Assembly: GCF_019924635.1 (NCBI RefSeq)
Contig: NZ_CP065037.1
Location: forward strand, 992,001-1,056,000
Direction of reading: 5' to 3'
DNA length: 64,000 nt
From: Leifsonia sp. ZF2019
GTDB lineage: Bacteria; Actinomycetota; Actinomycetes; Actinomycetales; Microbacteriaceae
The notes beneath the pieces were generated by a model. The model was not told the origin of the DNA. It did not search any database and saw only the letters and a program-made list of their open reading frames with translations. Every line of letters begins with the position of its first letter. Within the stretch, counting starts at the first letter, position 1. Both the position numbers and the translations under genes were made by a program. Positions 41,610 to 50,696 of the stretch are shown one piece after another.

Positions 41610-42776
41610 ATGAGATGGAGCGGGCAAGAACTCACGGCGGAGGCGCCGGCCACGCTGCCGGGGCTCGCGCGGCTCAACAACCTCGTGCGCTCGGTGCGCA
41701 CGCCCGACTTCGCGGGCATCACGTTCCACGAGGTGCTCGCGAAGTCGGCGCTCAACAAGATCCCCGGCGGGGGAGGGCCGATGCCCTTCGGCTGGACGAT
41801 CAACCCGTACCGAGGGTGCTCGCACGCGTGCGTCTACTGCTTCGCGCGGCCGACGCACAGCTATCTCGAGCTCGACCAGGGCAAAGACTTCGATCAGGAG
41901 ATCATCGTCAAGGTCAACGTCGCCGACGTCCTCCGCAAGGAGCTGTCCCGGCCGAGCTGGGGGCGGCATCCCGTGGCGCTCGGCACCAACACCGATCCGT
42001 ATCAGCGGGCGGAGGGACGCTACGCGCTCATGCCGGGCATCATCGACGCGCTCGCCGACACCGGCACGCCGTTCAGCATCCTCACGAAGGGATCGCTGCT
42101 ACGACGCGACCTCGACCGGCTGGCCGAGGCGGCGACGCGCGTGCCAGTCGACCTCGCGATGTCGATCGCCGTCTACGACGATGAGCTGCAGCAGTCGGTC
42201 GAACCCGGAACGCCCACCACGAAGGCGCGTCTGGCGACGGTCACCGCGGTGCGCGAGCACGGGCTGGACTGCTCGGTCTTCCTGATGCCCATCCTGCCGT
42301 ACCTCACCGACACACGGGCGCACCTCGACGAAGCCCTCCGGCAGGCGAAGGCGGCAGGCGCGACCTCAGTCCTCTACACCGCCCTGCACCTCAAGCCGGG
42401 CGTGAAGGAGTGGTACTACCTGTGGCTCGGACGCGAGCATCCGGAGCTGCTTCCGCGTTATCGCAGCATGTACGGCCGGGGTACGTACGCGCCGGCCGAG
42501 TACCGCACATGGCTCGCGGCGCGGATCAAACCGCTGATCCGCGCGCACGGGCTTCAGCGCGGGGAAGAGGATCCGCTGACCGGGGGAGTGCGCTCCTCGG
42601 CCCTCGGGATGCTGCGCGACGGTGACGGCGAGCGTCGTGCGGTCGCGGCGGGGACGACAGCCGCCGGCGGGCCGGTCGGCGGCGGGAAGGCCGGAGAGGG
42701 GCATGGCGCGCCGGATGCGGAGTCGCTCGTGGGGGCGTCGCTGCTGGCAGCGGGATTGCAGCCGACCTTGTTCTGA
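41610..42776 (+). CDS. Radical SAM protein, Rv2578c/spore photoproduct lyase-like
   Basis: A 388-residue iron-sulfur enzyme. GCSHACVYCFARPTHSYLEL near residue 72 carries the CxxxCxxC cluster motif that binds the 4Fe-4S centre, and NTDPYQRAEG plus ILTKGSLLRRDLDRL are typical of this SPL-like family. Members are suspected to act on damaged DNA or RNA, though their reaction is not established. A LexA box at its start places it in the DNA-damage regulon. The C-terminal 60 residues are low complexity and end with LQPTLF. It stands alone after the ABC-F gene. Confidence 0.88.
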   Translation: MRWSGQELTAEAPATLPGLARLNNLVRSVRTPDFAGITFHEVLAKSALNKIPGGGGPMPFGWTINPYRGCSHACVYCFARPTHSYLELDQGKDFDQEIIVKVNVADVLRKELSRPSWGRHPVALGTNTDPYQRAEGRYALMPGIIDALADTGTPFSILTKGSLLRRDLDRLAEAATRVPVDLAMSIAVYDDELQQSVEPGTPTTKARLATVTAVREHGLDCSVFLMPILPYLTDTRAHLDEALRQAKAAGATSVLYTALHLKPGVKEWYYLWLGREHPELLPRYRSMYGRGTYAPAEYRTWLAARIKPLIRAHGLQRGEEDPLTGGVRSSALGMLRDGDGERRAVAAGTTAAGGPVGGGKAGEGHGAPDAESLVGASLLAAGLQPTLF

Positions 42777-42946
42777 GGTGTGGAGGTGTTTCGAGGCGCG
42801 GAGGCGGGCGGCCGACATGGGGTACAGATTGGTCCTCGGCGCGGGGTACACGGGAGAGACTGCGGATGCCATAATTCCCGAGGGAGCCGCGACCGGACGG
42901 CCCCACCGGCTGTGCCCGGACCGCTTGCTCACTCGAAAGGGGTCGT

Positions 42947-44155
42947 GTGTCGCTCGGTCTGCCTACCCACCTCTCGAGAGCAGCCAACTCCCGAGCGCTC
43001 GCCACAGCGGCCCGCTGGGCAGGGCTCGTGTGTCTGGCTGCGGCCGTGGTCAACGTGCTCTTCTCCGGGTTCTCGCGAGGAGTCGACGGACTCGCGTTGC
43101 TCACGCTGTCGATGTTGCTCCCGATGGTCGCGTTGCTCGCGATCCTCGCGATGCTCGCGCGCGGGCGCACGGTGGGTCTCACGATCGCCTACCTGGTCGC
43201 GGGCACGCTGTGCACCTATTGCTACGTCGTAGCGATCTTCGTCGGCACTCCGAGCTACCGGGACACGAACCTCTTCGTCGTCGCTCTTCCCGTGGTCGCG
43301 ATGACGCTGGTCGGTGGCACGGGAACCGGAGCCCTCGCGGGCATCCTGTGGGCGTCCCTGGGCTTCGCGCTCGCGGAGGCGGCCGTGCTGCTGGCGGCCG
43401 TGACCACCGGGCGCACCTTCACGACGGACGCGATGACCCTCGGAGCGTACCTGCTCCTGGTGGGGGTCCTCACGTTCGACGGGCTCACCCGCGGATCTCG
43501 TGGACGCACGCAATCGGCGATCCATCGAGCGGTGCGCGACGTGCGCCTGGTCGAGCTCCGGCGGGCCATGTACGCCGACCTGGCGGCGGACACGCACGAC
43601 ACCGTCCTGAGCGACCTGCTCGCGATCTCGCGTGCCGAACCCGGACCGGTGAGCGACCGTCTCCGCGAGCGGATCGGATCGGACCTCGAGGCGCTCGGGC
43701 GCGGTCTCGTGACTGAGAGCCCCGACGTCGCCGCAGAGCCGATCGACGACCCGTGGTACGGCAGTGATCTGCACCGCGCCGTTGAGGACGCCCGCGACGA
43801 AGGCCTCGCCGTCGACGTCTCGGGTGACCGGGCCGCCGTCGGCCGCCTCGACGAGGCGACGCTCCGTGCGGTCGGACTGGCGGTGCGCCAATGCCTCGTC
43901 AACGTGATCCGCCACTCGGGCAGCGCGACAGCCGAAGTCGCGCTGAGCACGTGCGACGACAGCCTGTCCGTGATGGTCGTCGACGGCGGGCGCGGCTTCG
44001 CTCCCGACGCGACCGGAGCCGACCGGCTGGGTCTCCGCCAGTCCGTGCACGACAGGATCTCCCGCGTCGGCGGCACGGTGACGGTGTACTCCAGCCCCGA
44101 CGTCGGAACCACCGTCATCATGGTGGTGCCGTGGGCTGCGGAGGAGGCCGCATGA
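42947..44155 (+). CDS. Membrane sensor histidine kinase (NarL-type partner)
   Basis: A 402-residue kinase with about six transmembrane helices in residues 20-180 and a cytoplasmic kinase core. The dimerisation region ADTHDTVLSDLLAI contains the phospho-acceptor histidine at residue 217, as in HisKA_3 kinases. The ATPase domain has a modified N box (RQCLVNVIRHSG near residue 315) and a G box VVDGGRGFAPDATGADRLGL. GTG 42947 follows GAAAGGGG. The next gene overlaps by 4 nt. The signal is unknown; with no extracellular sensor domain the stimulus may be sensed in the membrane. Confidence 0.82.
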   Translation: MSLGLPTHLSRAANSRALATAARWAGLVCLAAAVVNVLFSGFSRGVDGLALLTLSMLLPMVALLAILAMLARGRTVGLTIAYLVAGTLCTYCYVVAIFVGTPSYRDTNLFVVALPVVAMTLVGGTGTGALAGILWASLGFALAEAAVLLAAVTTGRTFTTDAMTLGAYLLLVGVLTFDGLTRGSRGRTQSAIHRAVRDVRLVELRRAMYADLAADTHDTVLSDLLAISRAEPGPVSDRLRERIGSDLEALGRGLVTESPDVAAEPIDDPWYGSDLHRAVEDARDEGLAVDVSGDRAAVGRLDEATLRAVGLAVRQCLVNVIRHSGSATAEVALSTCDDSLSVMVVDGGRGFAPDATGADRLGLRQSVHDRISRVGGTVTVYSSPDVGTTVIMVVPWAAEEAA

Positions 44156-45369
44156 GCGTGCCACGCGGAATCGCCTCCGAGACCATCGTGCGGTTGCGCT
44201 CGGTCCCCGTCGAGAGGACGCCGCAACGCCTCGACCCGCTCGGCGTGCAGTCCGCCTGGCTGCTCGTTCCCCTGATCGGCATCGCGGCGATCGGGTACGC
44301 CATCGCATCGACGCTCTGGCACCTCCAGCAGCTGCGTTCGCCGGGGCTCGCGCTGACCGCCATCGCCGTGCTCGCGCTCGCCGTCGCCGTGGCCACGATC
44401 CGCACCCACCCCGGGCTGGCGCCGTTCGGACGCTGGGCGCACGTCACCGTGATCGGCCTCGCCGTCATCGCCGCCTGCCTGTTCGCCGCAGCGGTCTGGG
44501 GCCGCAACCAGCGCATCCAGGACGACTGGGGTCAGATCGCCGTCGCTCTGCTGCTGATCGCGATGCCGCTCTACCGACCCGTGCTCGAAGTGATGATCGC
44601 CGCGGTGGCTGCTGCGACCGTCCTCGGTGCACTTGCCGCACTGCAGGCGGGATCGCTGGAGATCGTCACCGGTCCGATCGTCTACGTGACCGTCGCCGCC
44701 ACCCCCGTGCTGGCGCTCGCCGCGGGCGGCGCCGGGTACGCATGGACGATGACCGGCGAGACCCTCCGCTGGCGGGAGGTCGCTCGCGCCGGCCAGGCGC
44801 GACTCGAGACCGAACTGCGCGAGACCGCCCGGCGGACAGTCGCGCAGAAGAGCGCAGCCGTGTTCGACGCGGAGACCGTACCGTTCCTCACGGACATCCT
44901 CTGGCGCGGGGAGATCACCGAGGCCGACCGCGAACGAGCAGCGGCGATCGCCGACGGACTGCGTGCCCTCGCCGTCTCGTCGGTCGAACGCACCTGGCTC
45001 GACGAGACCCTCGCCCTCGCCCTCGCCCCGCATCTCCCGCCGTCCGCCGACCCGGCGGGCGCGGTCCACGATCCGGGTGGTCTCGACCGGGCGCTCACCG
45101 AGGAGCAGCGTGCGATCGTCTCCGCACTCGTCTCGACGGTCGTCGAACTGCCCGGGCTCGAACCCGCCACCGTCCGCGTGGACGTCAGCGCGCCCGAGCA
45201 TCCCGCTTTCGTCCTCACCGCTCGCGTGCACGAGGGCCGCCGCGCCATCCGCCGCGAGATCGTGCCGTACCTCAGCGCCCTGCGGTCGGCCTCCATGGTG
45301 ACCGGACTCCGCGTGCGAGCGGGCGAGCTGACGCTCCGATTCGCCTACCCTGGAAGCAGCAGACCATGA
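44152..45369 (+). CDS. Degenerate histidine-kinase-like membrane protein
   Basis: A 405-residue protein with about six N-terminal helices (residues 33-205) and a cytoplasmic part of about 200 residues. FDAETVPFLTDIL aligns with the kinase upstream around its THDTVLSDLL segment, but the phospho-acceptor position is alanine 240. The region that should be the ATPase domain (LTEEQRAIVSALVSTVVELPG) has no recognisable N or G box. I infer a pseudokinase that partners the real kinase, perhaps as heterodimer or sensor. It overlaps both neighbours by 4 nt (ATGA), so the three proteins are made together. Confidence 0.7.
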   Translation: MSVPRGIASETIVRLRSVPVERTPQRLDPLGVQSAWLLVPLIGIAAIGYAIASTLWHLQQLRSPGLALTAIAVLALAVAVATIRTHPGLAPFGRWAHVTVIGLAVIAACLFAAAVWGRNQRIQDDWGQIAVALLLIAMPLYRPVLEVMIAAVAAATVLGALAALQAGSLEIVTGPIVYVTVAATPVLALAAGGAGYAWTMTGETLRWREVARAGQARLETELRETARRTVAQKSAAVFDAETVPFLTDILWRGEITEADRERAAAIADGLRALAVSSVERTWLDETLALALAPHLPPSADPAGAVHDPGGLDRALTEEQRAIVSALVSTVVELPGLEPATVRVDVSAPEHPAFVLTARVHEGRRAIRREIVPYLSALRSASMVTGLRVRAGELTLRFAYPGSSRP

Positions 45370-46040
45370 GCACCACTCCCGTTCCGCCCTCCGCAGCGCC
45401 GGCCCGGCTCGCCATCCTCGACGACCATGAGATCCTGCTCGACAGCCTCGCCAGCTGGATCGAGCGCAACGCGCCCGAGTTCGACCTCGTGCTGCGGGCC
45501 GGCAGCTGGATCGAGCTCGTGCACAGCGACGCATTCCCCACCGATCTCGTGATCATGGACCTCCAGCTCCGCGAGTCCGTCTCCATCGGTGCGCGAGTGC
45601 GCACCTGCCGCGCTGCAGGGGCGAAGGTCGTCGTGCTGAGCGCCGTGGACACGCAGGAGGACCGCGATGCCGCGCTCGCCGCCGGTGCGGTGGCGTACGT
45701 GACCAAGTCGCAGCCGATGAACGAGCTGCTCGCCGCCGCCCTCGCCGCGATCGGGCGCGGCGGCGATGCACGGCAGCCCATCGCGGAGCCCGCCTGGCGG
45801 CCGCGACCGATCATCCCCGACGCCGCCCGGCCGAAGCTGAGTGACGGCGAGCGGCAGGCGCTGCTCCTCTACGCGGACGGCCGCACCACCTCCGAGGTCG
45901 CCACGGCGATGAACGTGCAGTACGAGACGGCGAAGACCTATCTGCGCCGCGTGCGCGAGAAGTACGGCAAAGTCGGGCGCCCCACCAGCTCCCGTGCCGA
46001 CCTCATCCGGCGGGCCGCCGAAGACGGCTACCTCACCTGA
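45366..46040 (+). CDS. Response regulator, NarL/LuxR type
   Basis: A 224-residue regulator. The receiver domain has acidic pair residues in ILDDHE (19-20), the phosphorylation aspartate 65 in VIMDLQL, a serine switch in VVLSA and lysine in YVTKSQP. The LuxR helix-turn-helix (LSDGERQALLLYADGRTTSEVATAM near residue 158, then VQYETAKTYLRRVREKYGKVGR) lies at the C-terminus. It is coupled by a 4-nt overlap to the pseudokinase and is the output of the three-gene system. A PTSSRADLI insertion in the last helices is as in actinobacterial members. Targets are unknown. Confidence 0.88.
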   Translation: MSTTPVPPSAAPARLAILDDHEILLDSLASWIERNAPEFDLVLRAGSWIELVHSDAFPTDLVIMDLQLRESVSIGARVRTCRAAGAKVVVLSAVDTQEDRDAALAAGAVAYVTKSQPMNELLAAALAAIGRGGDARQPIAEPAWRPRPIIPDAARPKLSDGERQALLLYADGRTTSEVATAMNVQYETAKTYLRRVREKYGKVGRPTSSRADLIRRAAEDGYLT

Positions 46041-46067
46041 GGCGATCGTGCCGTCTAGGATCGTGGC

Positions 46068-46745
46068 GTGGCAAAACTGTATTTCCGCTACGGCGCGATG
46101 AACAGCGGCAAGAGCACGGCGATGCTTCAGGCGGCCTACAACTACGAGGAACGCGGTCACCGTGTGCTGCTCGCCAAGCCGGCGATCGACACCAAGGGCG
46201 ACATGGGCATCCTGTCGCGCCTCGGTGTGACGCGCGATGTCGACTTCCTGATCGCCCCGGAGACCGACGCATACGGCAAGTTCCAGCAGCACCGCGAGCG
46301 GACGCTCAAGCGCTTCGATCGCGACGTCAGCGCTCTCCTGGTCGACGAGGCCCAGTTCCTGACCGAGGCACAGATCGACGACCTGCTGCGGATCGCCCTG
46401 CTCGAGAACATCCCGGTGCTGGCGTACGGCATCCGCACCGACTTCCAGACGGTCGCGTTTCCGGGCAGCCGCCGCTTGCTCGAAGTGGCGCACAGCCTCG
46501 AGGAGCTGAAGACGATCTGCCGCTGCGGGCGCAAAGCGATCTTCAACGCGCGCACGATCGACGGCGTCTTCGTCTTCGACGGCGCACAGGTGGCGATCGA
46601 CGGGGTCGACGTCGCCTACGAGTCCCTGTGCGGCAACTGTTACCTGCAGGAGAGCCGGGGAGTGCTCAACAATGGTCGTCGGCGCTGGCCGGTCGACGAC
46701 GCGGCGACCGCCTACGACAACGAACCCGACCCCGATTTCACCTGA
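46068..46745 (+). CDS. tdk: Thymidine kinase
   Basis: A 225-residue type II enzyme that phosphorylates thymidine for salvage. FRYGAMNSGKSTAML is the P-loop, LVDEAQFLT the Walker B, and the lid contains zinc cysteines in ICRCGRKA and CGNCYLQES. TAGGAT at 46056-46061 ends 6 nt before GTG 46068, predicting a leaderless transcript. It lies alone, 28 bp after the response regulator. Confidence 0.94.
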   Translation: MAKLYFRYGAMNSGKSTAMLQAAYNYEERGHRVLLAKPAIDTKGDMGILSRLGVTRDVDFLIAPETDAYGKFQQHRERTLKRFDRDVSALLVDEAQFLTEAQIDDLLRIALLENIPVLAYGIRTDFQTVAFPGSRRLLEVAHSLEELKTICRCGRKAIFNARTIDGVFVFDGAQVAIDGVDVAYESLCGNCYLQESRGVLNNGRRRWPVDDAATAYDNEPDPDFT

Positions 46746-46775
46746 GCGACCGCGCGCGCGGCGAGAAGAGGCGAC

Positions 46776-48083
46776 ATGCGTATTTCCGTGATCGGTTGCG
46801 GCTATCTGGGGGCGGTCCATGCCGCGTCGATGGCGGACCTGGGCCATGAGGTCGTCGGGATCGACGTCGATGAGGCCAAGATCGCCGAGCTCTCGGCGGG
46901 GCGGGCTCCGTTCTTCGAGCCGGGATTGCCGGAAGTGCTGACGTCGGCGACGGCCAGTGGCCGGCTGCGGTTCACGACGGATTTCTCGGCGGTGGCCGAG
47001 GCCGATGTGCATTTCGTCGCGGTCGGGACGCCGCAGAGCGCGGACGGGGATGCCGCGGATCTGCGCTTCGTCGACGCGGCGTTCGCGACGCTGCTGGAGC
47101 ATGTCAAGCCGGGGGATGTGCTGGTGGGCAAGAGCACTGTGCCGGTGGGCACGGCGACTCGTCTCGCCGCCGTGGTGGCCGAGCGGGCACCGGAGGTGGT
47201 GCTGACGTGGAATCCGGAGTTCCTGCGTGAGGGTTTCGCGGTGCAGGACACGGTGAGCCCCGATCGACTCGTCTACGGTGTCCCTTCGGGTGCGGCGGGC
47301 GAGCGCGCGGCCGGAATCCTGAACGAGGTCTATGCGACCGCGGTGGCTGCGGGAACGCCGGTGATCGTGACCGACTATGCGACCGCCGAGCTGGTGAAGG
47401 TGGCGGCCAATGCCTTCCTCGCGACGAAGATCTCGTTCATCAACGCCATGGCCGAGATCGCGGAGGTGACGGGTGCGGACGTCACCCAGCTCGCCGACGC
47501 GATCGGTCACGACGCCCGCATCGGCCGCCGGTTCCTCAATGCCGGTGTCGGCTTCGGCGGTGGCTGCCTTCCGAAGGACATCCGCGCGTTCACGGCCCGT
47601 GCGCGGGAGCTCGGGCGCGGCGAGGCCGTCGAGTTCCTCGCGGAGGTGGACAAGATCAACCTGCGTCGCCGCGACCGCGTCATCGAGCTGGTGCGTGAGG
47701 AGGCAGGCGATCTCGCGGGCCTGCAGGTCGCCGTCCTGGGGTTGGCCTTCAAGCCGCACTCGGACGACATCCGCGACTCCCCGGCACTCGATGTCGCCGT
47801 GCGCCTGGCAGAGGCCGGAGCAGTGGTGACCGCGACCGACCCGGAGGCCGTCGCGAACTCGAAGCGGCGTGCCCCGCAGCTGAACTACGTGGACTCCGCG
47901 GAGGAGGCCGCAACGGGCGCGGACATCGTGGTGCTGATCACGGAGTGGCCGCAGTTCCGCGGGCTCGACCCCGTCGCGTTCGGCGAGCTGGTCGGATCGA
48001 AACGCGTCATCGACGGGCGCAACGTGCTCGACCCAGCCGCATGGCGCGCGGCCGGGTGGACCTACCGCGGGCTCGGTCGCTAG
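46776..48083 (+). CDS. UDP-glucose/GDP-mannose dehydrogenase family protein (UDP-glucose 6-dehydrogenase)
   Basis: A 435-residue enzyme. MRISVIGCGYLGAVHAASMADLGHE is the NAD-binding motif given in part, and the catalytic cysteine is 264 in GFGGGCLPKD; the C-terminal domain has AVLGLAFKPHSDDIRDSPA. It oxidises UDP-glucose to UDP-glucuronate, a precursor for surface polysaccharides. GAAGAGG is a good ribosome site. Codon use near the start has more A/T third positions than its neighbours. The DUF4012 gene that follows is often found near capsule loci, which supports a surface-sugar role. Confidence 0.93.
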   Translation: MRISVIGCGYLGAVHAASMADLGHEVVGIDVDEAKIAELSAGRAPFFEPGLPEVLTSATASGRLRFTTDFSAVAEADVHFVAVGTPQSADGDAADLRFVDAAFATLLEHVKPGDVLVGKSTVPVGTATRLAAVVAERAPEVVLTWNPEFLREGFAVQDTVSPDRLVYGVPSGAAGERAAGILNEVYATAVAAGTPVIVTDYATAELVKVAANAFLATKISFINAMAEIAEVTGADVTQLADAIGHDARIGRRFLNAGVGFGGGCLPKDIRAFTARARELGRGEAVEFLAEVDKINLRRRDRVIELVREEAGDLAGLQVAVLGLAFKPHSDDIRDSPALDVAVRLAEAGAVVTATDPEAVANSKRRAPQLNYVDSAEEAATGADIVVLITEWPQFRGLDPVAFGELVGSKRVIDGRNVLDPAAWRAAGWTYRGLGR

Positions 48084-48154
48084 CCCGTTACGGCGGTTCT
48101 GCGCCCCTCGTTTCGGGGGATGCCAAAAAGTGAGGATTTGTTAGATTTGTCCTC

Positions 48155-50020
48155 ATGGCGATCGGTCTCTCGCAGGAGGAGGCGCCGCCCGTCGCGGCGG
48201 AGCCCGATCCTCCGATGCGCCGTCGACGGCACCCGCTGGCCACCGGGATCGCGGTCGCCCTGGTGCTCGTGGTCGCCGGACTGGTCGGATGGATCGCCCT
48301 CCGCGGCTACCTGGCCCGTCAGGAGCTCTACGCGGCCCTCCCGGCCGCACACGGCATCCAGAGCGCGATCGTGTCGGGAGATCTCGGCTCCGCCCGCTCG
48401 TCCGCCGACGAGCTGCAGAAACGGGCGGCGTCCGCCGCGTCGCTGACCGGTGATCCGATCTGGCGGGCGGCGGAGATCGTCCCGTGGGTGGGTCCGAATC
48501 TTGCGGCGGTGCGAACGGCGGCCGCGGCGACCGAGCAGGTCTCCTCGCGGGTGATCCAGCCGCTCGTGCGGGTGGCGGCGACGGCCGACCCGCGCACCCT
48601 CGCGCTGAAGGACGGGCGTGTGGACCTCGCCCCGCTCGTCGCTGCACAGCCCGTCGTCGCCCGCGCCCAGGCCGCTTTCCACGCGGCCGCCAAGACCCTC
48701 GACACGGTCGACACCTCGGCGACGATCCACCCGGTGGGGTCGGCCGTCGACCGGCTGCGGGAGCTCTTCGCCGAAGCCACTCCGGCGGTCGATGCCGTCG
48801 GGAACAGTGCGAGGCTCCTTCCCGCGATGCTCGGGGCCGACGGTGCTCGCAACTACCTCCTGGTCGCGCAGAACCCCGCCGAGCTCCGGGCGACGGGCGG
48901 CCTGATCGGATCCGTCGCGCTGATCCGTGCCGACCACGGCGCCATCTCGCTCGTCGCGCAGCAGGCCGGAACCTCCATCGGGCCGTGGACGGAGCCGGTG
49001 GCCGCCATCCCCGACGGTCCGACCGGCCTGTTCGGCCAGCTGATCGGCACGTTCATCCAGGACGTGAACCTGACGCCCGACTTCCCCCTCGCCGCCTCCA
49101 CCGCTTCGCGGATGTGGACATCGACCAACGGCGGGACCGTCGACGGCGTGATCACGATGGACCCGGTGGTGCTCGCAGCCCTCCTGCGCGCCACCGGCCC
49201 GGTCGCCGTCCCGAGCGGCGAGACGCTGACGTCGGACAACGCCGTCAGCCTGCTGCTGAGCGAGGTCTATCGACGCTATCCCGACCCGGCGCAGCAGGAC
49301 GCGTTCTTCGCCGCGGCCGCCGCCGCTGTGTTCCAGCGGGTCGCTCAGGGCGGAACGGACGGCTCGGCGCTCGTCTCGGCCCTGGCGGCTGCCGCATCAT
49401 CGCGCCGGATCCTGATCTGGAGCGCGCATCCGGCCGAGCAGAGCATCCTCGCCACCACCAGTCTCGCCGGCGAGCTTCCGGTGTCGACCGGGACGACTGC
49501 GGGGGTGGGCGTGTACTTCAACGACTCGACGGGCGCGAAGATGGACTACTACCTCGACACGTCCGTCGCCGCCGGCGGTGCGATCTGCCGGGCCGACGGC
49601 CGGCCGACCACCCGCGTCGCGGTGACGTTGACGAACCGTGCTCCCGCGGATGCCGCGACGACGCTGCCGGACTACGTCACGGGAGGCGGGCGCTTCGGCA
49701 TCCCGCCCGGCTCGATCCAGACCCGCGTCGCCGTGTACGGCCCGTCCGGTGGCCTCCTGGCGGCCATCACGAGCGGCGGGGAGACCAAGTCCGCCATATC
49801 CGGCACGGACCGGGGGCGGCCGGTGAGCGTGTTCACGGTCACGCTCGCCCCGGGGGAGCAGCGCACCGTGGATGTCGACTTCCTCGGGATGGAGCAGACG
49901 GGTACCGGGGTGTCGGTGACGACCACGCCGACACTGCCGGGCACGGGGGCGACCCCCGATGTGGGGGCAGAATCCGCCGTCGGTTCGATTGCCGTCGATT
50001 GCGCATCCGTCGTAAAATGA
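48155..50020 (+). CDS. DUF4012 membrane-anchored protein
   Basis: A 621-residue protein with a single N-terminal transmembrane helix (residues 30-52) and a large extracellular part. The DUF4012 core includes NYLLVAQNPAELRATGGLIGS near residue 232, then LTPDFPLAAST and VDGVITMDPVVLAALLRATG. This family is common in actinobacteria near exopolysaccharide genes and shares LytR-CpsA-Psr-like phrases, but its reaction is unknown. TAGATT at 48142-48147 ends 7 nt before the ATG. It sits between the UDP-sugar dehydrogenase and a wall-anchored protein. Confidence 0.85.
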   Translation: MAIGLSQEEAPPVAAEPDPPMRRRRHPLATGIAVALVLVVAGLVGWIALRGYLARQELYAALPAAHGIQSAIVSGDLGSARSSADELQKRAASAASLTGDPIWRAAEIVPWVGPNLAAVRTAAAATEQVSSRVIQPLVRVAATADPRTLALKDGRVDLAPLVAAQPVVARAQAAFHAAAKTLDTVDTSATIHPVGSAVDRLRELFAEATPAVDAVGNSARLLPAMLGADGARNYLLVAQNPAELRATGGLIGSVALIRADHGAISLVAQQAGTSIGPWTEPVAAIPDGPTGLFGQLIGTFIQDVNLTPDFPLAASTASRMWTSTNGGTVDGVITMDPVVLAALLRATGPVAVPSGETLTSDNAVSLLLSEVYRRYPDPAQQDAFFAAAAAAVFQRVAQGGTDGSALVSALAAAASSRRILIWSAHPAEQSILATTSLAGELPVSTGTTAGVGVYFNDSTGAKMDYYLDTSVAAGGAICRADGRPTTRVAVTLTNRAPADAATTLPDYVTGGGRFGIPPGSIQTRVAVYGPSGGLLAAITSGGETKSAISGTDRGRPVSVFTVTLAPGEQRTVDVDFLGMEQTGTGVSVTTTPTLPGTGATPDVGAESAVGSIAVDCASVVK

Positions 50021-50071
50021 GAATTAATCACGTATCCCGACGCTGATGCCGGGCAGGCGAAAGGCGGTGCC

Positions 50072-50641
50072 ATGTTCAAGAAGATCCTCGCGGCGGCAGC
50101 CGTGACCGTGGCGGTGCTCCTCGCAGCCCCCACCGCGGCGAACGCGGTGGACTACACCCAGGGCTCCCCCTGCAGGTTCGACGCCGCGGTGGCGAAGGCC
50201 GGCGACACGGTCCACATCGTGTGCACTCCGGGGACGTGGTCTCCGCAGGAGTTCATCGACTGGACGGGGACGGGCGAGAACGGCTCCAGCATGAAGCTGG
50301 TCAGCTTCCGCACCAGTGCCAGCAGCGTCCACTTCGCTAAGCAGTCCAACGCCGACGGCAGCGACCTGCTCACGGTCACACTCCCGGCGGACGCCACCGG
50401 CGTCTACGCCTTCACGGGCGTCGGCCGCACCAGCAATCACACCTGCCCCGCCTCGATCACGGTGCTGCCCGCCGACTCGTCTGCGGTCACCGTGTCCGAC
50501 CCCGGGTCCGGCCTCGCCGACACCGGCTCGACGATGGCGGTCTGGGCGGTCTGGGCGGTCTGGATCGGGGGAGGGCTGCTCGCGGCGGGTCTCGTCACCG
50601 TCTCAGTGGTGTTCTGGGCGCGCAAGGTCCGCGCCTCCTGA
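50072..50641 (+). CDS. LAXTG-anchored cell-wall surface protein
   Basis: A 189-residue exported protein. A Sec signal peptide ([20 protein letters not shown], cleavage after about ANA at residue 26) is followed by a small beta-rich domain with three cysteines, two of which (C31 and C49) lie close together, and by a sorting signal LADTG at residues 148-152, a hydrophobic helix containing AVWAVWAVW, and a basic tail. LAXTG is the motif of class E sortases in high-GC actinobacteria, so it is probably wall-linked. It starts 51 bp after the DUF4012 gene with GAAAGG as ribosome site. Function otherwise unknown. Confidence 0.8.
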   Translation: MFKKILAAAAVTVAVLLAAPTAANAVDYTQGSPCRFDAAVAKAGDTVHIVCTPGTWSPQEFIDWTGTGENGSSMKLVSFRTSASSVHFAKQSNADGSDLLTVTLPADATGVYAFTGVGRTSNHTCPASITVLPADSSAVTVSDPGSGLADTGSTMAVWAVWAVWIGGGLLAAGLVTVSVVFWARKVRAS

Positions 50642-50696
50642 GCGATCCGGGCGGCCAGGATGGAATGACACCCCGGGTCGCCCGGTTCTCCTCAGT

